Shown here: in pieces, positions 49,017-60,895 of the stretch | How the letters are laid out: every line of letters starts with the position of its first letter | Numbering within the stretch: position 1 is the first letter of the stretch | Assembly: GCF_000002985.6 (NCBI RefSeq) | Contig: NC_003281.10 | Span: 620,001-684,000, forward strand | Reading direction: 5' to 3' | Source: Caenorhabditis elegans | Taxonomy: Eukaryota; Nematoda; Chromadorea; Rhabditida; Rhabditidae | Length of the DNA stretch: 64,000 nucleotides | Made by a program: the position numbers and the translations under genes | Notes under the pieces: generated by a model | Databases searched by the model: none | What the model saw: the letters and a program-made list of their open reading frames with translations, nothing else | What the model was told of the DNA's origin: nothing

Positions 49017-50386
49017 CAATAATATTTGTTCTAGAAATCACAGCTTCACGAGTTTTACTGAGAACTTTCATATATATTATTCTGAATTTAAAATTTTTGA
49101 TTCCAGAAAAAAAAGTCTAAAAATAGTCTAAAAATACTCTTGAACCAAAACACATACCGTGGTCGGCTCACCACCCCCTTATACATCGCCCACTTTGACT
49201 TTTAAATTCCCCCTAATTATTTGTGCTTTGTTACATTTCTTCTTCTTTTTTTCCAACTGTGCCCCACTCTACATCTTCTTCATTCTTTTCCTCTTCTCCT
49301 TCCAAATGAAAAAAAAAACGAAAAGGAATCTCAAATTTCTCCCCGTACCACTGGTGGTGGTGCCACAAGGTTTCCTTTTTTTATATATCTACATGTTTCA
49401 ATTGAAAAAGCAGAAGAGTGGTGCTTTACGAAAAAAAAGAGAAAAAGAGATGTAGCATACCTGTGGAGAAGCAGAGTGAAGAACAAAACAAAAGTGTGGA
49501 AGAATGGGAGGAAGCATGGGAGAACGGGCACACTTTTTTGACGTTTAGCACTAGTTTTTCTTTTTTTAGTACTGGATTCATTTTTTTTCGAAATGTTAGT
49601 TTTCATCTAGTATGTAAAACTACCCAGACTACAGTCTAGGCTTATGTTTGGGATTAGGTTAGGCTTGCTCATAGGCGAACTTGCTCATAGGCAACCGTGT
49701 CTTAGGATGCGTAAGATTTGAGATTCTTGGAAAATAAATATTTGTTCCAAACTAATAAAAGAATTACAGAAACATTACAAACTGGCAAGTACTTGAAATT
49801 CGTGTTTCGTTCTAAAACCTAAATTTTTAGACGGTAGTAAATGATAATATTTTTTTCAATTTCTGTATTTTAAAAGCCCTTTAAAATTAATGAGCTAATA
49901 AGTACAAAGTAATTATTTCTTATAGTCATTTTTAAAAATTTTTTTTGATCATGCATCAACTTTAATAACTCATAATTAAATTTTTTGTTCTCACATTCAA
50001 AGCACTTTTTTTAAAAACGATATCAGTATACAACATTTTTTTCTTGGTTTTTTTTCGGTTTTTTCGATAAATTCGATTTTTGTTTTTTGGTTGAACTTTT
50101 TTTGCAACAGCCTAGTGGTACTTGATTTACTATTAGTTCGGCAACAGTTCGGCTTCTGTTATGCGACTCTTTGCCCACCTATAGTCGTTAGGGTAGAAGT
50201 ACTGCAGTCACAGCTGTGCTCCTTTTTCATATGCCAAATGCCAAATTATGCCGGTTTTTGGAGCGGGACGTATGTCTATATGCTTTTTTTGAAATTTTCG
50301 ACCCATGCCAAAAAAAAACTGCATAGCGAAATAGCTTTGTGCTCGACGATCGAAATGTCTGCTAATCTTCAATATTATGACTATGA

Positions 50387-50747
50387 CCAAGGTGTGCGCG
50401 GCAATTGCAGTTCGGCAATTTTGGCAATTACCAAAATAGCCGAAAATTCACAAAACCGACAATTGCCGAAATTGAAGATTATCAGAATTAACCAGAAACA
50501 AAAATTTGATATTTTTTGTACATTTAGGAGCCTAAACATGCAATTTAATGAACAATTTTCTTTTTCAAGCTCAAAATGTTTTAATCCTTTAAGACCGTTT
50601 TCTTTCAGAAAATGACTAACCGAATACTAAAAAACAAGGTGAAAATTTTCCGAAAATGCCCGAATTGGCGATTGCCGAAAATTTCCAACACCGGCGATTG
50701 CCGATGTTGTCGATTGCAGGAAATCTCCAATTGCCGCACACCCCTGT
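50387..50747. repeat. TTGCCG-rich element, copy 3, with GTGTGCGGCAA-type ends
   Basis: Left end AGGTGTGCGCGGCAATTGCA and right end CAATTGCCGCACACCCCTG are inverted. Between them are GGCAATTTTGGC and GCCGAAAATTTCC words and an AT-rich centre. Confidence 0.82.
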
Positions 50748-51977
50748 AATGATATTTTAAAACTATGAAAACCTATTGCAAGGACTTTCAGAAGTGCGGT
50801 AATTAAAGTTAGTGCACACTTTTAATAACGCTTTCAACTCCAACTGAGAAACATCGAACTTTTCATTTTTTGTACTTTAATAATGAGACACAAAAAAGAA
50901 GGAAGCATTGCGTGTGAACTGATGCGTTTTGAATCTTATTACCTTCTTGCACACGGTGGTGATGATCACCATCTAAATGAATCCCTATATTTTCTATATT
51001 TAGACTCGCTCCACTTCCCGTGTAAAATACTTTTTTCAGGAATACGGAAAGGGGAGGGAAGAAATCTGAAAGTGACCATGAAAATAGCATATGATACACG
51101 GAGAATTGGAATTTCTCAACGTCTCGTGAAAATTGCCTTCTCCCCCTCCACTACTGGCTTCGCTGCTACGCATCGATTGCCGGGCACTTCTGGCGAGCAA
51201 TTTCTCGCTGCGTCTCCAAACCCGCTCACACTATTTCCACGGGGGTCGTGGTCCCGTCAGCTTTTTCTCTTTTTGCAGAAAAAGAGAGAGAGAGAGAGAG
51301 CCACCACCAACTCGATTAACACCGACTTGAAGACGTCGTCGTCCGTGTTTTCTCTTCTTCAGGAGTCTTGAGAGTGACTTCAGAAGACACGACGACGACG
51401 AAAAAAGTTAAGTTGTGTGAGCCCTAGGGCGACGATTTTCTCGTTTTCCCCCTTACTTCGCACACCCACACACATACACACGATTTTACATTTTTTGCTA
51501 ACTTTCCTTCTGCCCAAAAATGTGTCGCAACCTTCGTTTTCTTACCGATCATTAATCAGTTGACTCGAATCATCTCCCGGGCCACTTGCTCTGAACAAAC
51601 ATTGCCTCCTGGCTCCTCTGGTGGAGGTTTTCACTCGCACCAGCTAATCCTTATCTCTTTTATCTTGTAGTTCCTATTGACTTTTGACACTTCTCTGAAG
51701 ACTTATCTTACAAGTTGCAAGAAAAGTAATAGGTGGTACTTTTGAAAAATTCGTTTTCTATCAAGTCTTTTATAACGTGCAAAATGTTGCTGTTTTTGCC
51801 ATGTGACACTGTTTTTCCAAGAATTACATTCACGTAACCAGTTTCGATTTGCGACACTTTCTTTTTTAGAAATGGTGTAGATTCAAAAATCCATTAAATT
51901 TTTTTGAACAAACTTAAGACCCGCCTCAGCTATCCTTGTCTCATTTAGCTTGACGTTGCCTTGTCTGAATATTTGGA

Positions 51978-52200
51978 CAGGGGTGAGCGGCAATTGCCGT
52001 TTGGCAAATTTTTGCCGACAATTTCGGCAAATCGACAAATTGCCGGTTTGCCGGACATTTTCTATTCCGGAACTGTGCCGGTTTGCCGATTTGCCGAATT
52101 GCCGGAAAATCCAAGTCCGGCAATTTGCCAGTTTGTCGATTTTGCCGGAAATTTTCAATACCGGCAATTTGCCGGAAAAAATCGTTTGCCGCCCACCACT
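51978..52200. repeat. TTGCCG-rich element, copy 4
   Basis: Left end GGGGTGAGCGGCAATTGCCG, right end TTTGCCGCCCACCACTG. The middle is a dense run of GGCAAATCGGCAAATTGCCGG-like words. Open frames on both strands here are repeat translations. Confidence 0.88.
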
Positions 52201-52689
52201 GATTTTGATATTAATATGGACACGTGTTGTACAGTTTTTTTACGCACGTACATTTAAAAAGGTTATCAGAGCAAATATATACTTGTTTTTTTTTTAATTT
52301 AAACAATTCCAAAATTGTATAATTAAATAAAATCAACTCTAGAGTGTTACAAGATTGGCAATTAATTTTTGTAGCACCCTAAAACATGATCGATCATTTT
52401 TTTAAACACCTTCATTATCTTGTGAGCATCATAATAGTATTTTGTAAAGTTCATGACGTGAAAATGTTTTTTTTGAATTCAAACTTTTCAAAAACTATAC
52501 TTATTCTTTGGTTTTCGAGATATTATATCATATTGGAAAATATATGTGTATCGTCATTTTATTTACTGCATACTGAACAACAGGGGAAAAGGGGTAGAAT
52601 TAGCTGTAAGACGGCGTCTAGGTTTTGCATTCCAAGTGAATCATGCTCGTTTTTTTTTCTGAATTTTCCGTTATGAAATAGTTTTAAAA

Positions 52690-52812
52690 AAAAGTATATT
52701 TGCCAAATTCGTCAAGCTCGGCAAATTTGCCGTATTCGGTAAATATTAGAAAAAAATATTTGTCAAATTTGCTGAGCTCGGCAATTTTTGTAATTTGCCG
52801 CACACCCCTGTT
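52690..52812. repeat. TTGCCG-rich element, short copy
   Basis: Words GCTCGGCAAATTTGCCG and a clear right end AATTTGCCGCACACCCCTG. Left end not defined. Confidence 0.75.
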
Positions 52813-54802
52813 ATGGAAGACCTGTCGTTTTCGGAAGAAAGAGAAGATCTAAATTTCCAATAAAAATTTCTGAATAATTAAAATTTGAATTTTTTTTTGA
52901 GTTTTCTGGTAGATTATTTTCCAGAGAAATTATTTTTGAACTTCACGACAAATTTTCAATGAAAAATTGAAATTGAAATTTTTATTTTTATTTTTTTAAA
53001 TTTTTGCATTTATTTGAAAAAAAAACCATTGCTTGAATTTTTTGAAACTTAAATTGTGAAGTTCTCGGAGTATTTTTTATGACAGAAAACTAGTTTTTTT
53101 TCTTGTTCAAATGAAGTTCCTAAATCCCCAAAACTGATTATAGTTTATTATTTCAATTTCACATGATCGACGGCTATATTTTTCTCTTCCCACAATTCTC
53201 AAGACGATAACGACCACAAAAAATAAAACTTTCACACGACAGTTTCCATAGTGATTGGTTTAAAGAAATAAGGATTTTTTAACGACCCAATAATATTCTC
53301 TTCTTCTTTTGAAATGGGGGAATTTTTGAGAAATTTGAGATATTCTGACCCATTTTTTCTTTGTACAAGCTTTAAAAACAATACATCAAAGATGAAAATG
53401 TAGTTTTTTGCATTTCAGTCAAAATTTTTTGGCGGCGATTTTCACGGTTAAATCCTTCAAGCCCCGCCCAAAAAATGGACAAAATTTTTCAGCGCAAATC
53501 TCAATTTGAACTTTCTGAAAAAAATTTTTGCAATTCTACAGGCCGCCCATGACGTTTCAAACTAAATTTTTTCCGTTATTTTTTCTCTTTTTCTCTCATT
53601 TTCTCTTCCAATTCAATGTTTTTGTCTGGCGGAAGAGCCCGGATTTTTCGATTTTCCGGTTGAGGACGTCTTATCAAAAGAAAGTGATTTCATTGGCTTT
53701 TGGTGTCGAAAAGAGCAATGCGGCTTATTATTCTTCTTTTGCTGCTTTGTGAAATTTGGTTTTAAGAAATTTTTCAAAAAAAAGCGAACCATCCCGAGAC
53801 TTATAATTTTTGGAATTCGACCAAAAAATTTGTTCTACGAACATTTTACTTAAATTGACAATACAAGCAGGCCAATCTAGTCCCGGACTTCAAATTGAGA
53901 CGTAAGTCATTTCAAAGCTTATGTTTAGACTAGATCACCACAAAAATTTCAGCGGCGGAACTTTAACTGAACCCCTGAAATTAGCATTTGAAAGTGGTCC
54001 AGTGCATTTTTTAGCTGAATTCTAGGTCAAGAAAATGGCCTTAAAGTAGTTCTGAGCAAATAGAAATTGTTTTTGTGGGTCTTTTGTGTCTAAAAACAAT
54101 GTGGGTGCTTTTTGGAAATTATTATTTTTTCGAAAAAAATCTGAATTTTTTCCCTAATTTTTGCAAATTTTTTTTCAAATTCTAAAAGTGTTTTTTTTGT
54201 ATCTGGGCATGCAAAAGGGTGCATATTTCTTCAAATTGAGCCTTTCGCACAAAATTTAAAGTTAATTTTAAGCTTAAAAGTCACTTGAAATAAGTAATTA
54301 TTTTGTTGAAATAAGCAGAACGTACTAAAAAATTTCCGATCTCCATTATTCCAATGCAAAGTGCTCCTCTGGTGCCATATTTTTGTAGAAAGCTACTTGA
54401 AAGATTTGTAAGGTGCTCTTTCAAACTAATACCTACCACTGCTAGCACAGCCCCCTTTTTATTTCTATTACTTCATCGAAGACTAATTCATTACAAAATA
54501 TCCGGATATCTCTTTTTTTTTTGAATAGGGAGCCCTCCCTCTGTGTTTATCTAATCTGCCACTTGTTTTTCCACTCTTCCGTCTCCTCTTCTTCTCCTAG
54601 TGTCCCTTTGAGACTTTTGGCGGTTACTGATACTACAACTAATACCCCCTACCAACAACTAGCCAGTATTTGATAACAAAAACAGCTATATATAATTTTT
54701 GAGATTTCTAGATTTTTTCTATCTATACAAAAATAATTTTAATTCCCAGTTGGGGTATATTTTGATGGCTTGACGTTACGGTGCCAGCCTACGGTTGGAA
54801 AT

Positions 54803-55069
54803 AGGGGTGTGCGGCAAATCTCAAAATTGCCAAGTTCGGCAAATTTGGCATATTTGCCGAGCTCATCAAACCCCGAAAAGCATAAAATTAAAAAGAACTC
54901 AATTTTATGTTACTTTACTATAATTTTTGAACAAAATCATTAGCTTCGGTCAATTTTAAAAAAATCCAATTTGTGGTGTGTGCAGCAAATTTGGCCCCGC
55001 CACTTTTTGGAAGTTTGCCATGCTTGGCAAATTTGGAAAACCCAACAAATTCGCTGCATACACCTGGTT
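54803..55069. repeat. TTGCCG-rich element, copy 5
   Basis: Left end AGGGGTGTGCGGCAAATC, right end TTCGCTGCATACACCTGG. It is more diverged than the others, with TTTGCCGAGCTC and CTTGGCAAATTTGG words. Confidence 0.78.
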
Positions 55070-55559
55070 AAAAAGCGCCTATTCCCGTTCATTACTCGCC
55101 CGTTTGGCGCCCTATCCCGATGATTTGTTCTCATGGAAATTGATTACTAAATACTGATTGAATTTTTTCCTTTTTTATAGGACGCACACCCGTAGGGATT
55201 CTTCAAAAAAATTTAGAGTTTTCACCTCAAAAAAATTACTATTCAAATTTTATCTCGAATACCTGAAACTGCATAAAAAATTTTTGTAACGTGACAACAC
55301 TAATTGCTCTTTAAAATATCTCAATTTTACGAGAGCTTCGTTAGACTTACTACTGGCTCAGACATTTCCTGATTGCAGCTGACTTCCAGATCAGAAGTGC
55401 ACTAGGAATGTCTTTTAACTCTTTAATCCTATCCTAATCCGCTTAAGCTTCCACCTAAATCATCCCGAACATAAAATTCGTTCTTTCCATTCCCCCTCCT
55501 TTCCCAAGTCAGTACCTAAACCCTTCCCCCGAAAAAAATTCGACTACCCGTCTCACCCC

Positions 55560-55790
55560 ATAACTCGATTTGGACGGGTGGGGTAGGCTCGGGGGCTCCG
55601 AGCTTTTACATATTTTTCTTTTTTTTTTCTGCTTCTATCTTTTTCTCTGCGTCTCGTCTCTCTTGTTCTTCGTGAGAAGCAAGAGAGAAAGAAAAACTGC
55701 ATTTTTATGATTGTTGTTCAATTTTTTTTCTCTCTTTTCCCTTCCCTTCTCTTCATTTTTCTTTCAGATTTAGTAATTTTTTCGCTTTTA
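55560..55790 (+). promoter_or_regulatory. Pyrimidine-rich grk-2 promoter candidate
   Basis: A long CT-rich region with TTTTTCTCTGCGTCTCGTCTC at about 55640-55660, followed by TCTCTCTTTTCCCTTCCC and TTTCTTTCAG. It lies about 350-550 bp before the grk-2 ATG. CTGCGTCTC recurs at other putative promoters in this window. Confidence 0.5.
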
Positions 55791-56128
55791 TTTTTCAAAA
55801 CAATATTAGAATACTTTGCCGCTCTACTTTTTGAGTCATTGCTAGAAAAAGGGGACCTTGATGGCTTTGACATCTAATATCTTGGCTGCTTTCAGTTTTA
55901 GGAAAACATTTTTAACTACAAAACTGTTGAACACAATTGTTTCTATATTTTTGTAGTTTAAAAAATTGTTCTGTCGCTGAAAATAACCGAGCTACAAGCC
56001 GATAAAGGTTATTTTCAATTAGCGCAACTATGTATGTTTGGCTTTCAGAATTTTACTCGTTTCCTGACAAATTATTACTCGTTCTTTAAAAACCAAATCT
56101 CTAATCAATTCGATTTTGCAGAACAAAA

Positions 56129-59100
56129 ATGGCAGACTTGGAAGCAGTGCTGGCTGACGTCAGCTACCTGATGGCAATGGAGAAGAGCCGAAGTCAGCCG
56201 GCGGCTCGTGCCAGCAAACGCATAGTTCTGCCAGACCCGAGTGTGCGGAGTATAATGCAAAAATTTCTGGAAAAGTCGGGTGATATGAAGTTTGATAAGA
56301 TCTTCAATCAAAAGCTCGGTTTCTTGTTGTTAAAAGATTACGCGGAAAATGTCTCCGAGAGTCCGTGTCCTCAAATTAAATTCTACGAGGCGGTGAGTAT
56401 CAGAGTTACCAAAATATATCTCTGATCTCAACAAAGTTTCAGATCAAAGAATACGAGAAAATGGAGACACCAGATGAGCGATTAACAAAAGCACGAGAAA
56501 TTTATGATCATCATATAATGGTTGAAATGCTCGCACATGCTCACGTAAGACTCAGTCACTTTAATTCTTCAACAAATCGCAAACTATTTCAGAACTACTC
56601 AAAAGAATCATTACAACATGTACAATATCATCTTCTTAAACAAAATGTGCCTCCAGATCTTTTTCACCGATATGTTTTGGAGATTTGCGATCAGCTTCGT
56701 GGAGATATTTTTCAACGATTTCTCGAGTCGGACAAGTTCACCAGATTCTGTCAGTGGAAAAACTTGGAGTTGAATATGCAGCTGACAATGAACGACTTCT
56801 CAGTACATCGAATTATCGGTCGAGGTGGCTTTGGAGAAGTCTACGGGTGTCGTAAAGCTGACACGGGAAAGATGTGAGTGGTGAATATGCAAGCCTGCTC
56901 CTAAAAAGAAAATGTTATGCCAGAAGTTCAAAACCAGGTCTAGAAAAACTAGGTTACCCTGGAGTACCAAAGATACACGTGATGCCAGGTTGTCCCATCA
57001 CGGTTTGATCTCCAAAAAATGCGGGAATTTTCGCCAAAAATATGTGACGGTAGCACGGTCTTAAGCATAAAAAATAAGTTGAGAACTCTGCGTCTCTTAT
57101 CCCGCATTTTTTGTAGATCTACGTAGATCAAGCCGAAATAAGACACTCTGACATTACGGGAAGAAATTATCAATATTACTGGACTTGATTAGAATTTCAT
57201 ATTCCAGGTACGCGATGAAATGTCTTGACAAAAAGCGAATCAAGATGAAACAAGGAGAAACGCTGGCACTAAACGAGAGAATCATGTTGAGCCTCGTCTC
57301 CACTGGACAAGATTGCCCATTCATCGTGTGTATGACATACGCATTTCAATCACCCGACAAACTGTGTTTCATCCTTGATTTGATGAACGGTGGTGACCTT
57401 CATTATCATTTATCACAACACGGAGTATTTACGGAGCAAGAGATGATATTTTATGCGTCAGAAGTTATACTTGGACTGGAACATATGCATAATCGATTTG
57501 TAGTTTATCGAGATTTAAAGCCTGCCAATATTTTGTTGGATGAGAATGGTCATGTGAGGGTTTCCGATTTGGGTCTCGCGTGTGATTATTCAAAAAAGAA
57601 GCCGCATGCTAGTGTGTAAGTTGTTTTCTTTCAAACCTGAACACATAGAAAATCTCAGACTTATAAGCGCTATTGGGAAGATTATACCTTGTATCAAACA
57701 CATATTTTGACTCTTGAGGTTTTGCTAAGGAAAAAAAGGCAAAGGCGTTGCTAGAAATTTTAAAACTATTTTTGAGCCCTATAATTATGCCCTATTATTA
57801 TAATTATAAGTCAGGGCTCCCAGCTGAGTGAGGAGCAAAATGCGGGTCCCACACCGGCGCCGTTACCCGCTGTATGTGTAATGAAGTGGGAAAAGGTAGT
57901 TACCTGAAAGCGACTGACACGTTCGGGCCCTCATTGGAGCCCTACTATCAGTATTTCAAAAAGTTTGCCTGTTTTCAAGACAGAAAATGAGGATCTAATC
58001 AAACTTTTAAACTTTTAAATAAATTCGACCAGTCACCTAATTGTTTCAATTTCAGCGGAACCCACGGCTACATGGCACCCGAAGTACTGGCCAAAGGCGT
58101 TGCCTACGACTCGTCAGCCGACTGGTTCTCGTTAGGATGTATGCTGTATAAACTTCTAAAGGGACACTCACCATTTCGTCAACATAAGAGCAAAGATAAG
58201 AACGAGATTGACAAAATGACATTAACACAAGATATTGAACTGCCGAATGAAGGATTGTCAAAAGACTGTCGAGATCTTCTGGAGGGACTTTTGAAACGAG
58301 ACGTTCCGGATAGATTGGGGTGTCGCGGGAAAGGGCCGACGGAGGTTAAGGAGCATCCATTTTTCAAAGATGTCGATTGGCAAACTGTGTATTTGAGGTG
58401 AGTTTATATATTTAATAGAACCAAATTACTCAAAGTACAAAAATTAATATTTTTTGTCGTTAGCCACATAGATGTAAATTGAAAAGAGCATTCGAAGCCA
58501 TACAGATCCGTTATAAATTTTATCGTCCTGTGCTGGTATTTCTTACAAACCACATTGTGGAAATTGTAATACAGTCCAAAACGGAAATTTAAGGTGAATA
58601 ATTTTTAAGCCATTAATGTTGCAACAATTTTGTAAAATTTCAAGAAACTCACCAATCAGCAATTTTCCAGACGAATGACACCACCACTAATCCCACCACG
58701 TGGAGAAGTCAACGCTGCGGATGCATTTGACATTGGAAACTTTGACGATGATGAAGTGAAAGGTGTCAAGTTGCAAGACGGGGATTCAGATTTGTACAAA
58801 AACTTCAATATTGTGATATCTGAACGGTGGCAGAATGAAATCGCGGAGACAATATTTGAGGTAGTGAATCAGGATGCGGATAAGGCGGAGAGTAAGAAGC
58901 GGTCAAAACAGAAGATCAAGGTGGCAGTTGAGGAGAAAGGTAAGTAGAAAAAGATCCCCAGGCAAATCTGCATAATATTTGATTCCAGATTCCGATGTTA
59001 TAGTCCACGGGTATATCAAGAAGCTCGGCGGCCCGTTCACCTCGGCTTGGCAAACCAAATACGGCAAGCTCTATCCATCTCGACTGGAACTTTATCCGGA

Positions 59101-60047
59101 ATCATTAACTGCTAAGCCAGAGGTACGTTTGATTTGAAAACTGAGTAAATATAAAAATGACACATTTCAGTTAGTATTTATGGATCAAATCGAAGATGTG
59201 TGCGCCGAAATGCAGACCATCAAGGGAGAGACGGCAATCATTGTGAAGTTACGAGATGGGTTCAAAGAGCCTAAGATTTGCTTAACAAACTCGGTTAGTG
59301 AAAATGTTTTAAAGTATAAGACTGAAAAAAAAAACTGTCGGTCTGTCTATCTTGTAGTTTTTGAATTCTGTGGCATTTATTGAAGCGTGCCTTGCACTCT
59401 CCGCTGGTATTAATTTCTGCGGAATAAAAATTGCTATTATAAAATTAAACTTGGCTAAAAACTCTAAATTCAAGTATTCAAAAAACCGTTGCGGAAAAAT
59501 TCTAAATTTATTTTTTTTATTTCTTGTAGAAATTTTTTCCTACAAAAAATTGCGGCAGAAAATTTAAAATTTAAAATTGAGTTTTTCAAAAATTTCTGCA
59601 GAAAATTCAAATCTTTATTCTTTCAAAAATACTGACGAGAACACATTTTAAACTTACAATTTTTTAGGAACAAAATTGACGCAAAATTCAAGTTCTGATT
59701 TTGATCAAATCAAAATTCTTGCAGAGAAATTTTCTTGTTTAAACTAATTCAAAATTTTAAACTTTGGGGTGCAATTCAAATTTGAACTTTTATAGGAGTG
59801 TCATCGTTATCAGATTTTTTCAAAATCTTGAATTTCAAAATTCCAGGACGAAATCTCTTTGAAAGAATGGCACACATCCCTCCGCACGGCTCACAAAGTC
59901 TCCCAGGAACTTTTGCAACGAATGGGCCGAAAAGCAATCAAAATCTATGGAGTCAATCATGACCCAATGTTATCTGAAAGTGAACGACCTGGTTCTGTGA
60001 CAAGAGCCTTTCTGAATAGGGCTAGCAGTGTTGATTCTGGTGTTTAA
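56129..60047 (+). CDS. grk-2: GRK-2, G protein-coupled receptor kinase (GRK2/3 type)
   Basis: Nine exons (56129-56392, 56443-56544, 56593-56873, 57208-57615, 58056-58397, 58671-58939, 58989-59122, 59171-59293, 59847-60047) join to 707 aa. Order: N-terminal receptor-contact helix ([19 protein letters not shown]), RGS-homology domain (about 50-175), kinase domain with [11 protein letters not shown], the [14 protein letters not shown] catalytic loop, DLGLACD (the GRK form of DFG) and THGYMAPEV, an AGC C-tail, then a PH domain (about 555-650; [13 protein letters not shown]) and a Gbetagamma-binding C-terminus ([14 protein letters not shown]). Identity to human GRK2 is very high. It phosphorylates active GPCRs; in worms it is needed for chemosensation and acts in dopamine/NALCN-linked locomotion control. 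A GATTTTGCAG acceptor precedes the ATG by 7 bases. From memory W02B3.2. Confidence 0.97.
56975..57163. repeat. TGTAGATC inverted-repeat element, copy 4
   Basis: In grk-2 intron 3, in opposite orientation to the other copies: TGTCCCATCACGGTTTGATC on the left and TTTTTTGTAGATCTACGTAG with AATAAGACACTCTGAC on the right. Contains CTCTGCGTCTC. Confidence 0.85.
57813..57943. repeat. GC-rich island with AGGGCTCC inverted ends, grk-2 intron 4
   Basis: AGGGCTCC at 57813-57820 and GGAGCCCT at 57936-57943 bound a GC-rich block with ACACCGGCGCCGTTACCCGC. It contrasts with the AT-rich intron. It could be a small element or a structured RNA; neither is proven. Confidence 0.5.
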
Positions 60048-60895
60048 CTTGAAGAAAAAAAATTTTCCAAAATTTTATTTTTGGAAAAAAATCCCCCAAG
60101 CATTCCTCTATCTACGGTACCTTTTGTCTTGTGATCTCCTCGATTTTCACACATTTTCCTATAGTTTTTTTTGGGATAATTATTTTAGAACACTTATGTG
60201 CTCTTTTTCCGTGCACACATGATAAAAACCGCCGAAAAATGTATATTTTGAATTTTTTCATCAAATGCAGCTTACTACAGAGAGCTTACTATTAGCAGTA
60301 CTTATGCCAATCTTGGGTCCCGCCACGAAAACAGATTAATGTACTTTTTGCGTGAAATCCATGAGTTCTACTTTGTTTTAGAATAATTATCCTAAAAAAC
60401 TATAGCTTATCTTTAAAATTAAATTTATACATTCCTTCCACTCCCCCATCCATCCCTGTAAAAAAACCTGTATCAGATGCACAATTTATCGATTTTCACT
60501 GTGTTTCTTTTTTCTGTTCTAAAGATTTTTTATTTCATTATTTTTAATGTAAAAACTTTCCTTTTAGAATCTTACACTTTTTACCAATTTTACATCCATT
60601 TTCAAAACATCTCAAAAACCCATTTTCAGATAAATAAATTAAAAATTTATTTTATGAAATGAAATGAAATGAAAGAAAAAAAACTAATACCCGTTGAAAT
60701 GTTGACCGGATGTTAACAGGATATTCATTAGGCAGGAAGTCGGACCCGTGATCTTTCCAGTCAAGGTCATACCTCTTACCGGCTGAGCCACAGGGCGCAG
60801 TTAAGTGGAAGCATGGTACCCCCGTAGCCGGTAAGAAGCTCTCCCTGGACAAAATAGGTCGCAGGTTCGACCCCGACACAAAGAGTTTTCCTTTG
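60048..60895. other. 3' region between grk-2 and fukutin-like gene
   Basis: Convergent spacer of about 850 bp holding the grk-2 3' UTR and the 3' end of the fukutin-like gene. AATAAA at 60633-60638 could be a grk-2 poly(A) signal. The part 60716-60880 is the tRNA-like inverted pair. Confidence 0.55.
60716..60880. repeat. Two opposed tRNA-like sequences
   Basis: On the plus strand, GTAGCCGGTAAGAAGC (A-box-like) is followed by GCAGGTTCGACCCCGAC (B-box-like). On the minus strand, GTGGCTCAGCCGGTAAGAGG is followed by ACGGGTCCGACTTCC. Spacing is near tRNA spacing, but the acceptor and anticodon arms do not close well. I read this as a tRNA-derived repeat, inverted, rather than working tRNA genes. 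Confidence 0.5.

Larger units (their letters stand above)
45175..56128. other. 11-kb gene-poor region rich in repeats
   Basis: Only one tentative small ORF (48098-48433, minus) is supported at all. The first 500 bp, likely promoter of the zinc-finger gene, are GC-rich and include the palindrome TGTCCCATGGGACA near 45331. The rest holds GTGGAGTA-family elements, many TTGCCG-rich elements, CT/GA microsatellites (48465-48495, 51285-51300), a weak telomere-like patch at about 49633-49705, and AT-rich sequence. The stretch from about 55350 to 56120 is pyrimidine-rich and is probably the grk-2 promoter. Longer open frames at 50091, 50883 and 52386 lack splice or similarity support. Confidence 0.55.

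Noticed and set aside
50091..50615. Plus-strand 174-codon ORF
   Set aside because: Overlaps a TTGCCG-rich element and AT-rich DNA; no domain or splice context.
50883..51371. Plus-strand 162-codon ORF before grk-2
   Set aside because: Composition changes along the frame, it runs into a GA microsatellite, and there is no acceptor, homology or partner exon. More likely promoter-side sequence.
51883..52297. Overlapping ORFs on both strands with Asn/Arg/Phe/Pro repeats
   Set aside because: All are translations of the TTGCCG element, open in several frames because of its short repeated words.
60820..60880. Working tRNA gene on the plus strand
   Set aside because: B box is good but the acceptor and anticodon stems do not close, and no terminator T-run of the right spacing was seen.
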